Positions 13,493 to 26,176 of a stretch of 64,000 bases of DNA are shown here, piece by piece. Source of the stretch: Actinomycetospora termitidis (GTDB lineage Bacteria; Actinomycetota; Actinomycetes; Mycobacteriales; Pseudonocardiaceae); the NCBI RefSeq assembly GCF_030286555.1, contig NZ_JASVWF010000001.1, positions 186,001-250,000 of the forward strand, in the 5' to 3' direction. Each line of letters starts with the position of its first letter. The first letter of the stretch is position 1. The position numbers and the translations under genes were made by a program. Under the pieces are notes generated by a model. That model was given only the letters and a program-made list of their open reading frames with translations. It did no database searches and was not told where the DNA came from.

Positions 13493-13972
13493 TCAGGCGG
13501 CCTGCTTGGCCTGCCACATCCAGTGGGCCTCCTCGAGGCGCGCCGTCTGCCCGATCAGCAGGTCCTCGGTCACCGGGTCCGGCTCCGAGGTCTCGGCGAT
13601 GCGGGCGCGGTGGCGCGCGATCAGGACGGCGAGCGTCTCCACGATCTTCGCGGTGACGTCCTCGACGGAGTGCCAGCCCTCGTCGAAGGTCGGCAGCCCG
13701 CTCTCCTTGCCCACCGTCTCGGCGCGCCCGTCGGGCGACACACCCAGAGCGGCCGCGCGCTCCGCGACCTCGTCGGTCTGCGTGCGCGCGAGGTCGACGA
13801 GCTCGTCGAGGTGGAGGTGGGCGTCACGGAAGGTGCGGCCCAGGACGTTTCAGTGCGCCTGCTTGCCGATCAGCGACAGGTCGGTGAGGTCGGCGACGGC
13901 CTCCTGCAGCACCCGGCCGACGGTCTCCTGCGCGTCGGCGGGGAGCGGGCTCGTGATGGGTGCGGTGGCCAT
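13493..13972 (-). pseudogene. dps: dps-like ferritin gene interrupted by an in-frame TGA
   Basis: DNA-binding ferritin-like protein (Dps family), which oxidises and stores iron and shields DNA in stress. The frame is full length (159 residues) from ATG with AGGAGGATTC just upstream to the natural stop. Codon 41, however, is TGA at 13850-13852, where the family has Trp in the ferroxidase motif: GKQAH-stop-NVLGRTF against the usual HWN. The rest is well preserved: RDAHLHLDELVDLARTQTDE, VAERAAALG and the C-terminal helices. A single TGG to TGA change explains it, so either it is a very recent nonsense mutation or a sequencing error. Downstream re-initiation at GTG (13741) would give only an 82-residue fragment without the iron site. 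Confidence 0.85.
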
Positions 13973-14018
13973 GAATCCTCCTGCAGGGGTGTCGAGGGCT
14001 TCTGTGGTGGACAACAGG

Positions 14019-14055
14019 ACGGGCCCGGACCGCATTCCGGTCCGGGCCCGTTTTC
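14019..14055. terminator. Hairpin between catalase and dps genes
   Basis: Perfect 14-bp stem (ACGGGCCCGGACCG against its complement) with loop CATTC. It lies 13 nt after the catalase stop. The T-run (TTTTCTT) is on the plus-strand side, so for the minus-strand catalase transcript it is an I-shaped terminator, or a partial one allowing some readthrough into dps. Confidence 0.8.
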
Positions 14056-14064
14056 TTGAACGGA

Positions 14065-15558
14065 TCAACTCTGGGCGAGCTGCTTGACCTCCTGGCCGAG
14101 GAGCTCCCGGGTCGCCCGCTCCACGCGGTCGCCCATCTCCTGGTCGATGGACCGCCAGTAGTCGAAGGCCCGCTCCAGGACGTCCTCGCCGACCCCACCC
14201 GCGAGGTGGCCCGACACGTTCGTGACGAAGCGCTCCCGCGCGTCGTCGTCCCAGACCTCCAGCATCAGCGTGCGGGCCTGGCCCTCGTCGGAATCCTCCG
14301 GGTGCTGCACGTAGGCGGCGCGCTGGATGTCACCGTCGGCGTACCACGTCGGCGGCTGGTTCACCTGCCCCTGCGGCACCTGCGGGCTGCCCTTGGAGTT
14401 CGGGGCGTAGACCGGGTCGACCGAGTTCACCACCCGCATCGCGCCGGCGACCGTGTAGGTGTTCGTCGGGTTCTTCGGCGCGTTGACCGGGATCTGCTTG
14501 TAGTTGACCCCGAGCCGGGCACGGTGTGCGTCGGCGTAGGAGAACCCGCGCGCGAGCAGCATGCGGTCGGGCGAGAGGCCCAGTCCGGGCGGCTGGTTGT
14601 TCGGCTCGAACGCGACCTGCTCGATCTCGGTGTGGAAGTCGACCGGGTTGCGGTTCAGCGTGAGCCGCCCGACCTCCTGCAGCGGGTAGTCCGAGTGCGG
14701 CCACACCTTGGTGAGGTCGAACGGGTTGAAGCGATAGGTCTTCGCGTCCTCGAAGGGCATGATCTGCACCTTCAGCGTCCACGACGGGAAGTCGCCGCCG
14801 GCGATCGCGTCGAAGAGGTCGCGCCGGTGGTAGTCGTTGTCCTTCCCGCACATCTCGTCCGCGCGGTCCTGCGTCATGCACTCGACGCCCTGGTCCGAGA
14901 TGAAGTGGTACTTCACCCAGAACTCCTCGCCGGCGGCGTTGATCCACATGTAGGTGTGGCTCGAGTAGCCGTTCATGTGGCGCCAGGTCTCCGGCACGCC
15001 GCGGTCGCCCATCAGCCACGTGACCTGGTGCTTCGACTCCGGCGACAGGGTCCAGAAGTCCCACTGCATGTCGTGGTCGCGCAGGCCGTTGTCCGCGCGG
15101 CGCTTCTGCGACCGGATGAAGTTCTGGAATTTCATCGGGTCGCGGACGAAGAAGACTGGCGTGTTGTTGCCAACCATGTCCCAGTTGCCCTCGCGGGTGT
15201 ACAGCTTCAGCGACCACCCGCGCGGGTCGCGCCACGTGTCGGGGCTGCCGCGCTCGCCGGCGACCGTCGAGAACCGGATGATGCCCTCGGTGACCTCGCC
15301 GGGCTGGAACACCGCGGCCTTCGTGAACGCGGAGACGTCCTGGGTCACCTCGAACGTGCCGAACGCCCCGGAGCCCTTCGCGTGCGGCTGGCGCTCCGGG
15401 ATGCGCTCCCGGTTGAAGTTGGCCATCTGCTCGATCAGGTAGTGGTCCTGGAGCAGGATCGGGCCGCCCGCGCCGACGGTCATCGAGAATTCCTGGCTCT
15501 GGACCGGAATCCCCGCGTCGTCGGTGGCGACGTTCGTGGTGAGGTCGTTGTTGCTCAC
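14065..15558 (-). CDS. katA: Heme catalase, small-subunit type
   Basis: Monofunctional catalase of 497 residues (clade 3 length) that turns hydrogen peroxide into water and oxygen. The distal His lies in [15 protein letters not shown], the distal Asn region in GNNTPVFF, and the proximal heme Tyr in [14 protein letters not shown]. The C-terminus shows no extra flavodoxin-like domain, as expected for a small-subunit enzyme. Start: GTG with AGAGGG 7 nt upstream; a frame continuing further 5' is open but has no ribosome site. A strong hairpin follows, then the broken dps gene on the same strand, so the two probably formed an oxidative-stress pair. Confidence 0.95.
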   Translation of the reverse strand: MSNNDLTTNVATDDAGIPVQSQEFSMTVGAGGPILLQDHYLIEQMANFNRERIPERQPHAKGSGAFGTFEVTQDVSAFTKAAVFQPGEVTEGIIRFSTVAGERGSPDTWRDPRGWSLKLYTREGNWDMVGNNTPVFFVRDPMKFQNFIRSQKRRADNGLRDHDMQWDFWTLSPESKHQVTWLMGDRGVPETWRHMNGYSSHTYMWINAAGEEFWVKYHFISDQGVECMTQDRADEMCGKDNDYHRRDLFDAIAGGDFPSWTLKVQIMPFEDAKTYRFNPFDLTKVWPHSDYPLQEVGRLTLNRNPVDFHTEIEQVAFEPNNQPPGLGLSPDRMLLARGFSYADAHRARLGVNYKQIPVNAPKNPTNTYTVAGAMRVVNSVDPVYAPNSKGSPQVPQGQVNQPPTWYADGDIQRAAYVQHPEDSDEGQARTLMLEVWDDDARERFVTNVSGHLAGGVGEDVLERAFDYWRSIDQEMGDRVERATRELLGQEVKQLAQS

Positions 15559-15639
15559 GAGCACCCTCTCGTCGGCTGTGGTGGTACGCCGTTTCGACGA
15601 GGGGTGCCCGATCGGGTGCGGCCGGAACCGCACCCGCCG

Positions 15640-16692
15640 TCAGGAACGGACGAGCTCCTCCGCGATCTCGTAGGTGTTCAGCGCCGCGCCCTTGCGCAGG
15701 TTGTCCCCGCACACGAAGAAGTCCAGCGTGTCCGGGAAGTCCAGCGCCTGCCGGATCCGCCCGACGTAGGTCGGGTCCTCCCCGACGACGTCGGCGGGGG
15801 TCGGGAAGCGGCCCTCCTGCGGCTCGTCGACCACCACGAGCGAGGGCTGCGCCGCGAACACCTGGCGGGCGGTGTCGACGTCGACCGGCGAGGCGAACGT
15901 CGCGTGCACGGCCAGCGCGTGGGTGGTGACGACGGGGACGCGCACGCAGGTCGCGGACACCTTGAGGTCGTCGATCCCGAGGATCTTGCGCGACTCGTTG
16001 CGGACCTTCAGCTCTTCGGAGCTCCACCCGCCGTCGCGGTACGAGCCGGCCCACGGCACCACGTTGAGCGCGAGCGGGGCCGGGAAGGGCGAGTCGGTGC
16101 CGAGCCCGGCCGCCGCGACCGCCTCCCGCACGTCGCCGGCCCGGTGCCCGACGCCCTTGCCGGCGACGGCCGAGAGCTCGGCCTGCAGCCGGTCGATGCC
16201 CTCCTGGCCCGCGCCGGACGCCGCCTGGTAGCTCGCGACGACGAGTTCGGTGAGCGTGAACGCCCGGTGCAGCGCGCCCAGGGCGGCCATCATCGACAGC
16301 GTCGTGCAGTTCGGGTTCGAGACGATGCCCTTGGGTCGCGTGTGCGCCGCGGCGGCGTTCACCTCCGGCACGACCAGCGGGACGTCCGGGTCCATCCGGA
16401 ACGCGCCGGAGTTGTCGACGGCGATCGCGCCGCGGGCCACCGCGATCGGCGCCCACTCGGCGCTCACCGCGTCGGGGACGTCGAACATCGCGATGTCGAC
16501 ACCGTCGAAGGCCTCCTCGGACAGCGCGATCACCTCGAGGTCCTGCCCGCGGACGGTGAGCCGCTTGCCCGCCGAACGGGGCGAGGCGATGAGCCGGATC
16601 TCCGACCACGGCACGGTCTCCCGCGCGTCGATGATGTCGATCATGACGGAGCCGACCGCACCGGTGGCGCCGACGATGGCGAGGGTGGTCAT
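15640..16692 (-). CDS. asd: Aspartate-semialdehyde dehydrogenase
   Basis: Second enzyme of the aspartate pathway: reduces aspartyl phosphate to aspartate semialdehyde with NADPH, feeding lysine, diaminopimelate, threonine and methionine synthesis. It has 350 residues. The NADP motif is [11 protein letters not shown] (7-17), the catalytic Cys is in SNPNCTT (Cys129), and the Gln/Arg/His substrate region follows ([24 protein letters not shown]). It follows lysC by 9 nt, and its Shine-Dalgarno AGGAGACCCGT runs from the lysC stop, so the two form the classical actinobacterial lysC-asd operon. Confidence 0.97.
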   Translation of the reverse strand: MTTLAIVGATGAVGSVMIDIIDARETVPWSEIRLIASPRSAGKRLTVRGQDLEVIALSEEAFDGVDIAMFDVPDAVSAEWAPIAVARGAIAVDNSGAFRMDPDVPLVVPEVNAAAAHTRPKGIVSNPNCTTLSMMAALGALHRAFTLTELVVASYQAASGAGQEGIDRLQAELSAVAGKGVGHRAGDVREAVAAAGLGTDSPFPAPLALNVVPWAGSYRDGGWSSEELKVRNESRKILGIDDLKVSATCVRVPVVTTHALAVHATFASPVDVDTARQVFAAQPSLVVVDEPQEGRFPTPADVVGEDPTYVGRIRQALDFPDTLDFFVCGDNLRKGAALNTYEIAEELVRS

Positions 16693-16701
16693 ACGGGTCT
16701 C

Positions 16702-17967
16702 CTAGCGACCGGTGCCGGCGTGGACGACCGCCTCGGTGTCGCCGCCGAGGTCGAAGGCCTCGTGCAGGGCGCGCACGGCGTCGTCGAGCTGGGTGTCGCG
16801 GATCAGGGCGGAGATGCGGATCTCCGAGGTGTTCATCATCTCGATGTTCACGCTGGCCTCGGCGAGCGACTCGCAGAACGTCGCGGTGACGCCGGGGTGG
16901 CTGCGCATGCCCGCGCCGACGAGGGTCACCTTGCCGACGTGCTCGTCGTAGATGACCTCCTCGTGGCCGACCTCGGCCTGCACCGCGGAGAGCGTCTCGA
17001 CCGCGCGGGGGCCGTCCTTGACCGGCAGCGTGAACGTCACGTCGGTCTTGCCCGTCTTCAGGTGCGAGACGTTCTGCAGCACCATGTCGATGTTGATCTC
17101 GGCGTCCGCGACCGCGCGGAAGATGCGGGCGGCGAAGCCGGGCTGGTCGGGCACGCCGACGACGGTCACCTTGGCCTCGGACCGGTCGTGCGCGACCCCG
17201 GTGAGGACGGCCTGTTCCACGCTGAGCTCCTCGATGGACCCGACGATCGTCGTGCCGGGTTGGTCGGTGTACGAGGACCGCACCCGCAGCGGCACGCCCT
17301 CGCGGCGCGCGTACTCCACCGCGCGCAGGTGCAGCACCTTCGCCCCGCACGCGGCCATCTCGAGCATCTCCTCGTAGGTGATGGTCTCGAGCAGCTTCGC
17401 GTTCGGGACGATGCGCGGGTCGGCGGAGTAGACGCCGTCCACGTCGGTGTAGATCTCGCAGACGTCGGCCTTCATCGCGGCCGCCATCGCGACGGCGGTG
17501 GTGTCCGACCCGCCGCGTCCGAGCGTCGTGATCTCCTTGGAGTCCGCGCTCACGCCCTGGAAGCCCGCGACCAGCGCGATGCCGTCCTCGGACAGCGCGG
17601 AGAAGATGCGGCCGGGCGTCACGTCGATGATCCGAGCGTCGCCGTGCTTGCCGGTGGTGATCATCCCGGCCTGCGACCCGGTGAAGGAGCGCGCCCGCCC
17701 ACCGAGCGCCGTGATCGCCATCGCCAGCAGCGCGTTCGAGATGCGCTCGCCCGACGTCAGGAGCATGTCGAGCTCGCGCGGCGGCGGGCTCGGGTGCACG
17801 GCCAGCGCGAGATCGGTCAGCTCGTCGGTGGTGTCGCCCATCGCGGACGCGACCACCACCACGTCGTTGCCGTCCTTGCGGGTCCGCACGATCCGTTCCG
17901 CCACGCGCTTGATGCGCTCCGCGGACTGGACGGACGACCCGCCGTACTTCTGGACGACGAGCGCCAC
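16702..17967 (-). CDS. lysC: Aspartate kinase (alpha subunit, with predicted internal beta-subunit start)
   Basis: Phosphorylates aspartate, the committed step of lysine/threonine/methionine synthesis. It has 421 residues, the same length as the Corynebacterium glutamicum enzyme. [20 protein letters not shown] is the ATP-site signature; [18 protein letters not shown] is the aspartate/ATP loop. Two ACT domains in the C-terminal half carry feedback inhibition, by lysine plus threonine in relatives. An internal GTG at codon 250 (17220), with GAGGAG 6 nt upstream, would give a 172-residue beta subunit ([17 protein letters not shown]), the same split as in C. glutamicum alpha2beta2 enzyme. It is operonic with asd. 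Confidence 0.96.
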   Translation of the reverse strand: MALVVQKYGGSSVQSAERIKRVAERIVRTRKDGNDVVVVASAMGDTTDELTDLALAVHPSPPPRELDMLLTSGERISNALLAMAITALGGRARSFTGSQAGMITTGKHGDARIIDVTPGRIFSALSEDGIALVAGFQGVSADSKEITTLGRGGSDTTAVAMAAAMKADVCEIYTDVDGVYSADPRIVPNAKLLETITYEEMLEMAACGAKVLHLRAVEYARREGVPLRVRSSYTDQPGTTIVGSIEELSVEQAVLTGVAHDRSEAKVTVVGVPDQPGFAARIFRAVADAEINIDMVLQNVSHLKTGKTDVTFTLPVKDGPRAVETLSAVQAEVGHEEVIYDEHVGKVTLVGAGMRSHPGVTATFCESLAEASVNIEMMNTSEIRISALIRDTQLDDAVRALHEAFDLGGDTEAVVHAGTGR

Positions 17968-18050
17968 GGCGACCGACCTCCGGCTCCTCGGGATGGGGAC
18001 TTCAGCCGTCCACCCTAACGGAGGTCACATCCCGGGAGCCGGGCCTGTGA

Positions 18051-20504
<2,454 letters not shown>

Positions 20505-20514
20505 GTGACTCCGT

Positions 20515-20560
20515 CTCGTGAGTACTGATCCGTGTCCGGACACGGACCAGTACTCACGAG
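20515..20560. terminator. 46-bp palindrome between leuA and recR
   Basis: Two 23-nt arms beginning CTCGTGAGTACTG pair with one mismatch and no spacer. It lies between convergent genes and contains the recR stop codon. There is no T-tract on either side, so it would act as a bidirectional I-shaped terminator. Confidence 0.8.
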
Positions 20561-21183
20561 GCCGTCGGCCTCCTGCCGGCGAGCGCCCGGCCGAGCGTCA
20601 GCTCGTCGGCGAACTCCAGGTCGCCGCCCATGGGCAGGCCACTGGCCAGCTTCGTCACCGTGAGGCCGGGGAAGTCGCGGAGGAGCCGGACGAGGTAGGT
20701 CGCGGTGGCCTCGCCCTCGGTGTTGGGGTCCATCGCGAGGATGACCTCGGCGATCTCCGGCTCCTGCTCGCCGCCCTCGGTCTCCTGCCCGCCGATCCGA
20801 CGGAGCAGCTCGCGGACGCGGAGCTGGTCCGGTCCGACCCCGCCCATCGGATCCAGGGCTCCGCCCAGCACGTGGTAGCGGCCCCGGAACTCCCGGGTGC
20901 GCTCCACGGCCATGACGTCCTTGGGCTCCTCGACGACGCACACCAGCGTCGCGTCGCGTCGCGCGTCCGCGCAGATGCGGCAGCGTGGCTTCTCGCTGAC
21001 GTTGCCGCAGACCTCGCAGAACACGACGCCGGCCTTGACCTTGGCCAGCGCCTCCTGCAGGCGCGTGATGTCGGCCTCCTCGGCTCCGAGGAGGTGGAAC
21101 GCCAGGCGCTGGGCGCTCTTCGGCCCGATCCCGGGGAGCCGGCCGAGCTCGTCGATCAGGTCCTGGACCGGGCCTTCGAACAA
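20554..21183 (-). CDS. recR: Recombination mediator RecR
   Basis: DNA repair protein of the RecFOR pathway that helps load RecA at gaps. Of its 209 residues, the first 30 form the helix-hairpin-helix ([20 protein letters not shown]). A zinc site follows with Cys56, Cys59, Cys68 and Cys71, then the Toprim domain ([33 protein letters not shown]). The segment [17 protein letters not shown] is a slightly longer acidic loop than usual. It sits 4 nt after ybaB on the same strand, the common ybaB-recR pair. Its last codons and stop are part of the palindrome shared with leuA. Confidence 0.97.
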   Translation of the reverse strand: MFEGPVQDLIDELGRLPGIGPKSAQRLAFHLLGAEEADITRLQEALAKVKAGVVFCEVCGNVSEKPRCRICADARRDATLVCVVEEPKDVMAVERTREFRGRYHVLGGALDPMGGVGPDQLRVRELLRRIGGQETEGGEQEPEIAEVILAMDPNTEGEATATYLVRLLRDFPGLTVTKLASGLPMGGDLEFADELTLGRALAGRRPTAS

Positions 21184-21187
21184 GGGA

Positions 21188-21535
21188 CTACATCCCCAAC
21201 TGCGGCCCGCCGCCGCCCATGTCGAGGCCGCCCGCGAGCGGTCCCATCTTCTCGGCCTGCAGCTGACCCGCGGCGTCGGCGGCGTCGGCGAGGGCGCCCA
21301 GCACGAGGTCCTGCAGGGTCTCGACGTCGCTCGGGTCGACGACCTTCGGGTCGATCGTGATCCCGCGGATCTCCCCCGCGGCGGTCTGGGTGACCGTGAC
21401 GAGACCGTTGCCGGCCTGACCGGTCACCTCGGTCTCCGCCAGCTCGGCCTGGGCGTTCATGAGCTGCTCCTGCATGGCCTGGGCCTGCTCGAGGAGGGCA
21501 CCCATGTCGGGCATGTCCGGCTGTCCTGGCTGCAC
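21188..21535 (-). CDS. YbaB/EbfC-family nucleoid-associated protein
   Basis: Small DNA-binding nucleoid protein of 115 residues. The central part [20 protein letters not shown] plus the helix [20 protein letters not shown] is the YbaB signature; the C-terminus is Gly/Met-rich ([14 protein letters not shown]). GTG start with GGGGGC directly upstream; ATG codons eight and eleven codons in are alternatives. It is paired with recR (4 nt gap), and upstream of this pair dnaX is found in the same direction, an order conserved in many bacteria (dnaX-ybaB-recR). Here the S9 peptidase gene and a hairpin array have come between. Confidence 0.93.
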   Translation of the reverse strand: MQPGQPDMPDMGALLEQAQAMQEQLMNAQAELAETEVTGQAGNGLVTVTQTAAGEIRGITIDPKVVDPSDVETLQDLVLGALADAADAAGQLQAEKMGPLAGGLDMGGGGPQLGM

Positions 21536-21601
21536 GCCCCCAGGGTAGGGGCAACGGCGTTCCCGACGACGGGCACGGCCGTCTGATGCCAGGGTGGGGC
21601 G

Positions 21602-23407
21602 GTGAGCGACACCGCCGAACTCGTGACCCGCCTGCTCTCCGCCCGGACGTGGCGGGCCTTCGACATCGCGGCCGACGGCCGGGTGCTGGCCGGGGACGAC
21701 ACCTCGGGCACCGTGCAGCTGGTCGAACTGCGCCCCGACGGCGACCGCCGCCCGCTCACCGCGCTGCCCGGCGCCTGCTCCGGGCGCTACCTCAAGGGCG
21801 TGGAGCCGCGCACGATCGTCGTCTCGCACGACACCGACGGCGACGAGCGCGCGCAGCTCTCCCTCCTGCGTCCCGACGACGTGACCGCTCCGCTCGGGAC
21901 CGACGACCTCGAGCCGCTCGTGCGCGACCCGCGGTACATCCACTCCCTCGCCGAGGTCCTCGACGACGGGCGGGTCGTCTACGCGACGAACCGCCGCAAC
22001 GGGGTCGACTTCGACCTGGTGCTGCGCCAGGTCGCGACCGGCGAGGAGACCGTGCTCTACGACGGCGGCGGCATGGTCGGCGGCGCGGCGGTGGCGCCCG
22101 ACGGATCCGCCGCCCTGATGACGCGGCCCGGCACGCCCGCGCTGAGCTCCCAGGTCCTGCTCCTCTCGGGCAGCGGGACCACGGAGGTCACCTCCGCCGA
22201 CGAGCCGGCGATCTTCGGTGGGCTGCAGTGGCTCCCCGACTCCTCGGCGGCGCTGTGCACCACGAACACCGGGCGGGACCGGACGGGCATCGCCCGCCTG
22301 GACCCGACGTCGGGCACGGTGGACTACCTCGTCACCGACGACGCGCACGACGTCTCTGGTCGGCTCTCCCCCGACGGGCGTCTCCTGCTCGTCGTCACCG
22401 ACGACGACGGTGCCTCGCGGATGGCGATCCACGACGCCGAGAGCGGGGCCCACCTGCGCGACGTGATCACGCCCGGCGTCGGGGTCGGGGACTTCCTGAC
22501 GCTGCCGCGCTGGTCGGCCGACTCGCAGGGGCTCGCGCTGACGTGGACCTCGCCGACGGTCGCGGCCGACGTCGTGCTGGTCGACGCAGCGACCGGGCGG
22601 ACAGGGACGGTCGCCTCGTGGGCGGAGGACCTGGAGGGCCACGAGCTGGTGACCCCGACCAGCGTCGGCATCCCCACGCCCGACGGCGAGACCGTCCCGT
22701 GCTTCGTCTATGCGCCGGACGGGGCGACGGGGTCGAGCGTGCTGATCATCCACGGCGGGCCGGAGGGCCAGTCGGTGCGCTCGTTCTCACCGATCACGCA
22801 GGCCCTCGTCGCCCAGGGCCACACGGTGCTGGTGCCGAACGTGCGCGGGTCGGTGGGCTACGGGAAGCGGTGGTACTCGCTGGACGACGTCGAGAAGCGG
22901 CTGGACTCGGTCGCCGACCTCGCCGCGATCCACGCGTACCTGCCGCAGCTCGGCCTGGACCCGGCGCGCTCGGCGCTGTGGGGCGGGTCGTACGGCGGCT
23001 ACATGGTGCTCGCGGGGGCGGCGTTCCAGCCGACGCTGTGGGCGGCGGGCGTCGACATCGTGGGGATCTCCTCGCTCGTGACGTTCCTGGAGAACACCTC
23101 GCCGTACCGCCGCGCCCACCGTGAGCGGGAGTACGGGTCGCTCGAGCGCGACCGGGAGTTCCTCGAGTCCGCCTCGCCCCTGACCCGCATCACCGACGTG
23201 CGGGCGCCGCTGTTCGTCATCCACGGTGCGAACGACCCGCGGGTGCCGCTGTCCGAGGCCGAGCAGGTCGCGGAGGCCGTCCGTGCGGGCGGGGTCGAGG
23301 TGGAGCTGGTGGTCTACGACGACGAGGGGCACGGATTGGCCAAGCGCGCGAACCGGCTCGACGCCTACCCGCGGGCGATCGACTTCCTGGGGCGCGTGCT
23401 GGGCTGA
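21602..23407 (+). CDS. S9-family serine peptidase (second copy in window)
   Basis: Prolyl-oligopeptidase-type enzyme of 601 residues with an N-terminal propeller (about 1-350) and a C-terminal hydrolase domain. Catalytic Ser in GGSYGGYM, Asp in GANDPRVP, His in DEGHGL. No signal peptide, so it acts in the cytoplasm. It is not a close copy of the S9 gene at 9.2 kb; the two share the fold but differ in most propeller residues. GTG start, with no strong ribosome site. It is inserted between dnaX and ybaB-recR, in the opposite direction to both, and is followed by an unusual array of hairpins. Confidence 0.9.
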   Translation: MSDTAELVTRLLSARTWRAFDIAADGRVLAGDDTSGTVQLVELRPDGDRRPLTALPGACSGRYLKGVEPRTIVVSHDTDGDERAQLSLLRPDDVTAPLGTDDLEPLVRDPRYIHSLAEVLDDGRVVYATNRRNGVDFDLVLRQVATGEETVLYDGGGMVGGAAVAPDGSAALMTRPGTPALSSQVLLLSGSGTTEVTSADEPAIFGGLQWLPDSSAALCTTNTGRDRTGIARLDPTSGTVDYLVTDDAHDVSGRLSPDGRLLLVVTDDDGASRMAIHDAESGAHLRDVITPGVGVGDFLTLPRWSADSQGLALTWTSPTVAADVVLVDAATGRTGTVASWAEDLEGHELVTPTSVGIPTPDGETVPCFVYAPDGATGSSVLIIHGGPEGQSVRSFSPITQALVAQGHTVLVPNVRGSVGYGKRWYSLDDVEKRLDSVADLAAIHAYLPQLGLDPARSALWGGSYGGYMVLAGAAFQPTLWAAGVDIVGISSLVTFLENTSPYRRAHREREYGSLERDREFLESASPLTRITDVRAPLFVIHGANDPRVPLSEAEQVAEAVRAGGVEVELVVYDDEGHGLAKRANRLDAYPRAIDFLGRVLG

Positions 23408-23408
23408 C

Positions 23409-23815
23409 CCGTTCGCGAGAGGTACATCAGGCACCTCCGCGGGCGTTCCGACGTGCGTGGTGTGCCTCTCGCGGAGGCCCCGGGCTACGCCGCAGCCGGC
23501 GGCCGTTCGCGAGAGCTACGTCAGGCACTGTCCCTGGCGCTCCGACATGCGTGATGTCCCCCTCGCGAATGCGCGGCCGGTGGGCCGTTCGCGAGAGCTA
23601 CGTCTGGCACCTTCCCGGGCGCTCCAAGGTGCATGGTGTCCCCCTCGCGAATGCGCGGCCGGTGGGCCGTTCGCGAGAGCTACGTCAGGCACCGTCCCGG
23701 GCGCTCCAAGGTGCATGGTGTCGCCTTCGCGGATGCGCGCCCGGTGGGCCGTTCGCGAGAGGTACATCAGGCACCTCCGCGGGCGCCCCGACGTGCTTGA
23801 TGTACCTCTCGTGCC
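23409..23815. repeat. Tandem array of five ~82-bp hairpin units
   Basis: Units begin with CCGTTCGCGAGAG at 23409, 23503, 23585, 23667 and 23749, giving spacings of 94, 82, 82 and 82 bp. Each unit is itself a hairpin, for example in the last unit CGAGAGGTACATCA pairs with TGATGTACCTCTCG, and in the third TTCGCGAG pairs with CTCGCGAA around an inner GCACCTT/AAGGTGC stem. The middle three units are the most alike; the outer two keep pairing with changed bases. The array fills the 486-nt gap between the S9 peptidase and the end of dnaX; I see no gene in it. Function unknown. Confidence 0.9.
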
Positions 23816-23893
23816 ACATGATCGACGTCCGGGCCGCAGCGCGCCCCCATGGTGGGGCACGGTGCCACCCGGACGTGGATCGAGGTCCCGGCG

Positions 23894-26128
23894 TCAGCGC
23901 CCGTCGACGCGGCGGGCGCCGAGCTGCTGGGTGAGGAGCTCCATCGCCTCGTCGTCGGGGTCACGAGCGGCCACCCGCTCGCCGCCGCCGGGGTCGGCGT
24001 GCGCCTCGGCGTACATGTCCTCCTCGCTGACCTCGTCGTCCTCCGGGGGCTCGGGGGGCGGCGGGATGTCGGCGGGCGGCGCGCTCGCACGTGGGCGCTC
24101 CGGAGCCGCGGGTTCCGAGGCGGGCGGGGCTCCGCCGTTGCCCCGGGCGCTCGGGCGCTGGAATTGCGGGCGGCCCGCGGGAGCACCCTCCGACCGCTGC
24201 GGCTCCGGACGGCTCGGGCGCGCGGGCTGCTCCGGCGCGGCGGGACGCTGGGGCGCCTGGGCCGGTCCGCCGCGCGGTGGCCCGGACGGCCGACCACCCT
24301 CGGGCTGCTGCCCGCCCGCCTGCTGGCCGGCGGCGTCGGTCGCGCGCACCGCCCACTCGCCGGAGAGCACCCGGGACAGGGCGGACGTGACGTAGCCCGC
24401 CCGGTTCGGCTGGGAGAGCTGGCGGGCGAGGGGCGCGGTCGGCATCGCGAGGACGACCGTGGTCCCCTCGAGGGCCGCGACGGTGGCGTTCTGCAGCAGC
24501 GCGTGCGTCGGCTTGTTCAGCTCGCGGACCGCCGACATGACCTCCGACCACACCCGCCGCAGGCCGGCCGCGTCCATGGCCCCGGGGGCCGTGGCCGCGG
24601 ACTGCTGCGCGGCCGCCGGCTGCTCGGGTTCCGGTGCCGCAGGACGCGCAGCCGCGGGAGATGCGGCCGCAGGTGGCGCGGACTGCGGGCGCTCGGCACG
24701 TCGGGGCGCCTCCGGCGCGGCATCGGAGCGCGGGGCCTCCACCGTGGCGGTGGGCCGCCCGGTCGGCGGCTGGACCGTGGCGTCCTGCTCGTCCGCGCGG
24801 GGCGGCGCGGACGCCTGCGCCGCGGCGGACGCCGCCGACCCGGCGGGCTGCGACGGCTGCTGTGACGCCTGCTGTGACGGCCGCCGGAAGCGGGCCTCGC
24901 CCGCCGCCTCCGCCCCGGCGTCGGGATCGCCGACCGCCAACGGGCCGCCGGCGCTCGCCGTCGCCCCGGCCTGCAGGCGCCGCTCGACGCCCTCGAGCCG
25001 CTGCACGAGCGCCGCGTCCGAGGCCGACGCGGCAGGTAGCAGCATCCGGGCGCAGACCAGCTCGAGGAGCAGCCGCGGGGCCGTCGCGCCGCGCATCTCC
25101 GTCAGGGCGGTGTGCACGAGCTCGGCATGGCGGGCGAGCGCGGCGGGGCCGAGGCGCTGCGCCTGGTCGACCATGCGCTCCAGCTCGTCGGCCGGGACGT
25201 CCACCAGGCCCTTCTCCGCCGCATCGGGGACGGCATGCACGAGGATGAGGTCGCGCAGGCGCTGCAGCAGGTCGGAGGCGAACCGTCGGGGGTCGTGGCC
25301 CGCCTCGACGAGCCGGTCGACCGCACCGAACACGGCGGCGCCGTCCTGCGCGCCGAGAGCGTCGACGACGTCGTCGAGGATCGCGACGTCGGTGACGCCG
25401 AGCAGCCCGACCGCGCGGGCGTAGGTGACCCCCTGGTCGTCCGCACCCGCGAGCAGCTGGTCGAGCACCGACAGCGAGTCACGCGCGGAGCCCCCGCCGG
25501 CCCGGATCACCAGGGGGTAGACCGCGGGCTCGACCTGCACGGCCTCCTCGCCGCAGATCCGCTCCAGCAGCCCGCGCAGCGTGCTCGGTGGGAGGAGCCG
25601 GAACGGGTAGTGGTGCGTCCGCGACCGGATCGTCGGCAGGACCTTGTCCGGCTCCGTCGTCGCGAACACGAAGATCAGGTGGTCCGGCGGCTCCTCGACG
25701 ACCTTGAGCAGCGCGTTGAACGCCGCCGTCGTCACCATGTGCGCCTCGTCGATGATGAAGACGCGGTAGCGGGAGCTGACGGGCGCGAAGTGCGCGCGAT
25801 CCCGCAGCTCGCGGGCGTCGTCGACGCCGTTGTGGCTGGCGGCGTCCATCTCCGTGACGTCGAGCGAGCCGGGCCCGTTGGGCGCCAGCGCGACGCAGGA
25901 CTCGCAGACTCCGCAGGGATCGGGCGTCGGCCCCTGCTCGCAGTTGAGCGAGCGCGCCATGATCCGGGCGGACGACGTCTTCCCGCAGCCGCGCGGGCCG
26001 GAGAACAGGTAGGCGTGGTTGATCCGCCCGGCCGACAGCGCGGTGCGCAGCGGATCGGTGACGTGCTCCTGCCCGACGACCTCGGCGAAGGTGCCGGGCC
26101 GGTATCGACGGTAGAGAGCGAGTGCCAC
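23894..26128 (-). CDS. dnaX: DNA polymerase III subunit gamma/tau
   Basis: Clamp-loader ATPase subunit of 744 residues. Walker A GPRGCGKT (44-51), the zinc-binding cysteines 63, 72, 75 and 78 (NCEQGPTPDPCGVCESC), Walker B in IIDEAHM and the SRC-like GGSARDSLSVLDQLL motif are all present. Residues from about 370 to 500 and 590 to 700 are Ala/Pro/Gln-rich linkers, with a conserved tau-like block between them (MDAAGLRRVWSEVMSAVREL) for polymerase contact. The SRP RNA gene lies just upstream on the same strand, as in many actinobacteria. No frameshift signal for a short gamma form was evident. Confidence 0.96.
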   Translation of the reverse strand: MALALYRRYRPGTFAEVVGQEHVTDPLRTALSAGRINHAYLFSGPRGCGKTSSARIMARSLNCEQGPTPDPCGVCESCVALAPNGPGSLDVTEMDAASHNGVDDARELRDRAHFAPVSSRYRVFIIDEAHMVTTAAFNALLKVVEEPPDHLIFVFATTEPDKVLPTIRSRTHHYPFRLLPPSTLRGLLERICGEEAVQVEPAVYPLVIRAGGGSARDSLSVLDQLLAGADDQGVTYARAVGLLGVTDVAILDDVVDALGAQDGAAVFGAVDRLVEAGHDPRRFASDLLQRLRDLILVHAVPDAAEKGLVDVPADELERMVDQAQRLGPAALARHAELVHTALTEMRGATAPRLLLELVCARMLLPAASASDAALVQRLEGVERRLQAGATASAGGPLAVGDPDAGAEAAGEARFRRPSQQASQQPSQPAGSAASAAAQASAPPRADEQDATVQPPTGRPTATVEAPRSDAAPEAPRRAERPQSAPPAAASPAAARPAAPEPEQPAAAQQSAATAPGAMDAAGLRRVWSEVMSAVRELNKPTHALLQNATVAALEGTTVVLAMPTAPLARQLSQPNRAGYVTSALSRVLSGEWAVRATDAAGQQAGGQQPEGGRPSGPPRGGPAQAPQRPAAPEQPARPSRPEPQRSEGAPAGRPQFQRPSARGNGGAPPASEPAAPERPRASAPPADIPPPPEPPEDDEVSEEDMYAEAHADPGGGERVAARDPDDEAMELLTQQLGARRVDGR

Positions 26129-26176
26129 GCCGCGAGGCTACGCGGGGACCCCGACAGCCTGGGCCCGGGTGAGAAA

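Noticed and set aside
13850-13852. Selenocysteine or programmed readthrough at the TGA in dps
   Set aside because: The position is Trp in the family, not Cys; no SECIS-like hairpin follows and no selenocysteine genes were seen. Nonsense mutation or error is simpler.
14056-18018. Open frame of about 1,320 codons running antisense across catalase, asd and lysC
   Set aside because: Shadow of three well-defined genes; low-complexity composition and no motif.
23409-23815. CRISPR array
   Set aside because: Unit length is 82 bp with similarity throughout, each unit is a long palindrome, there are no unique spacers and no cas genes.
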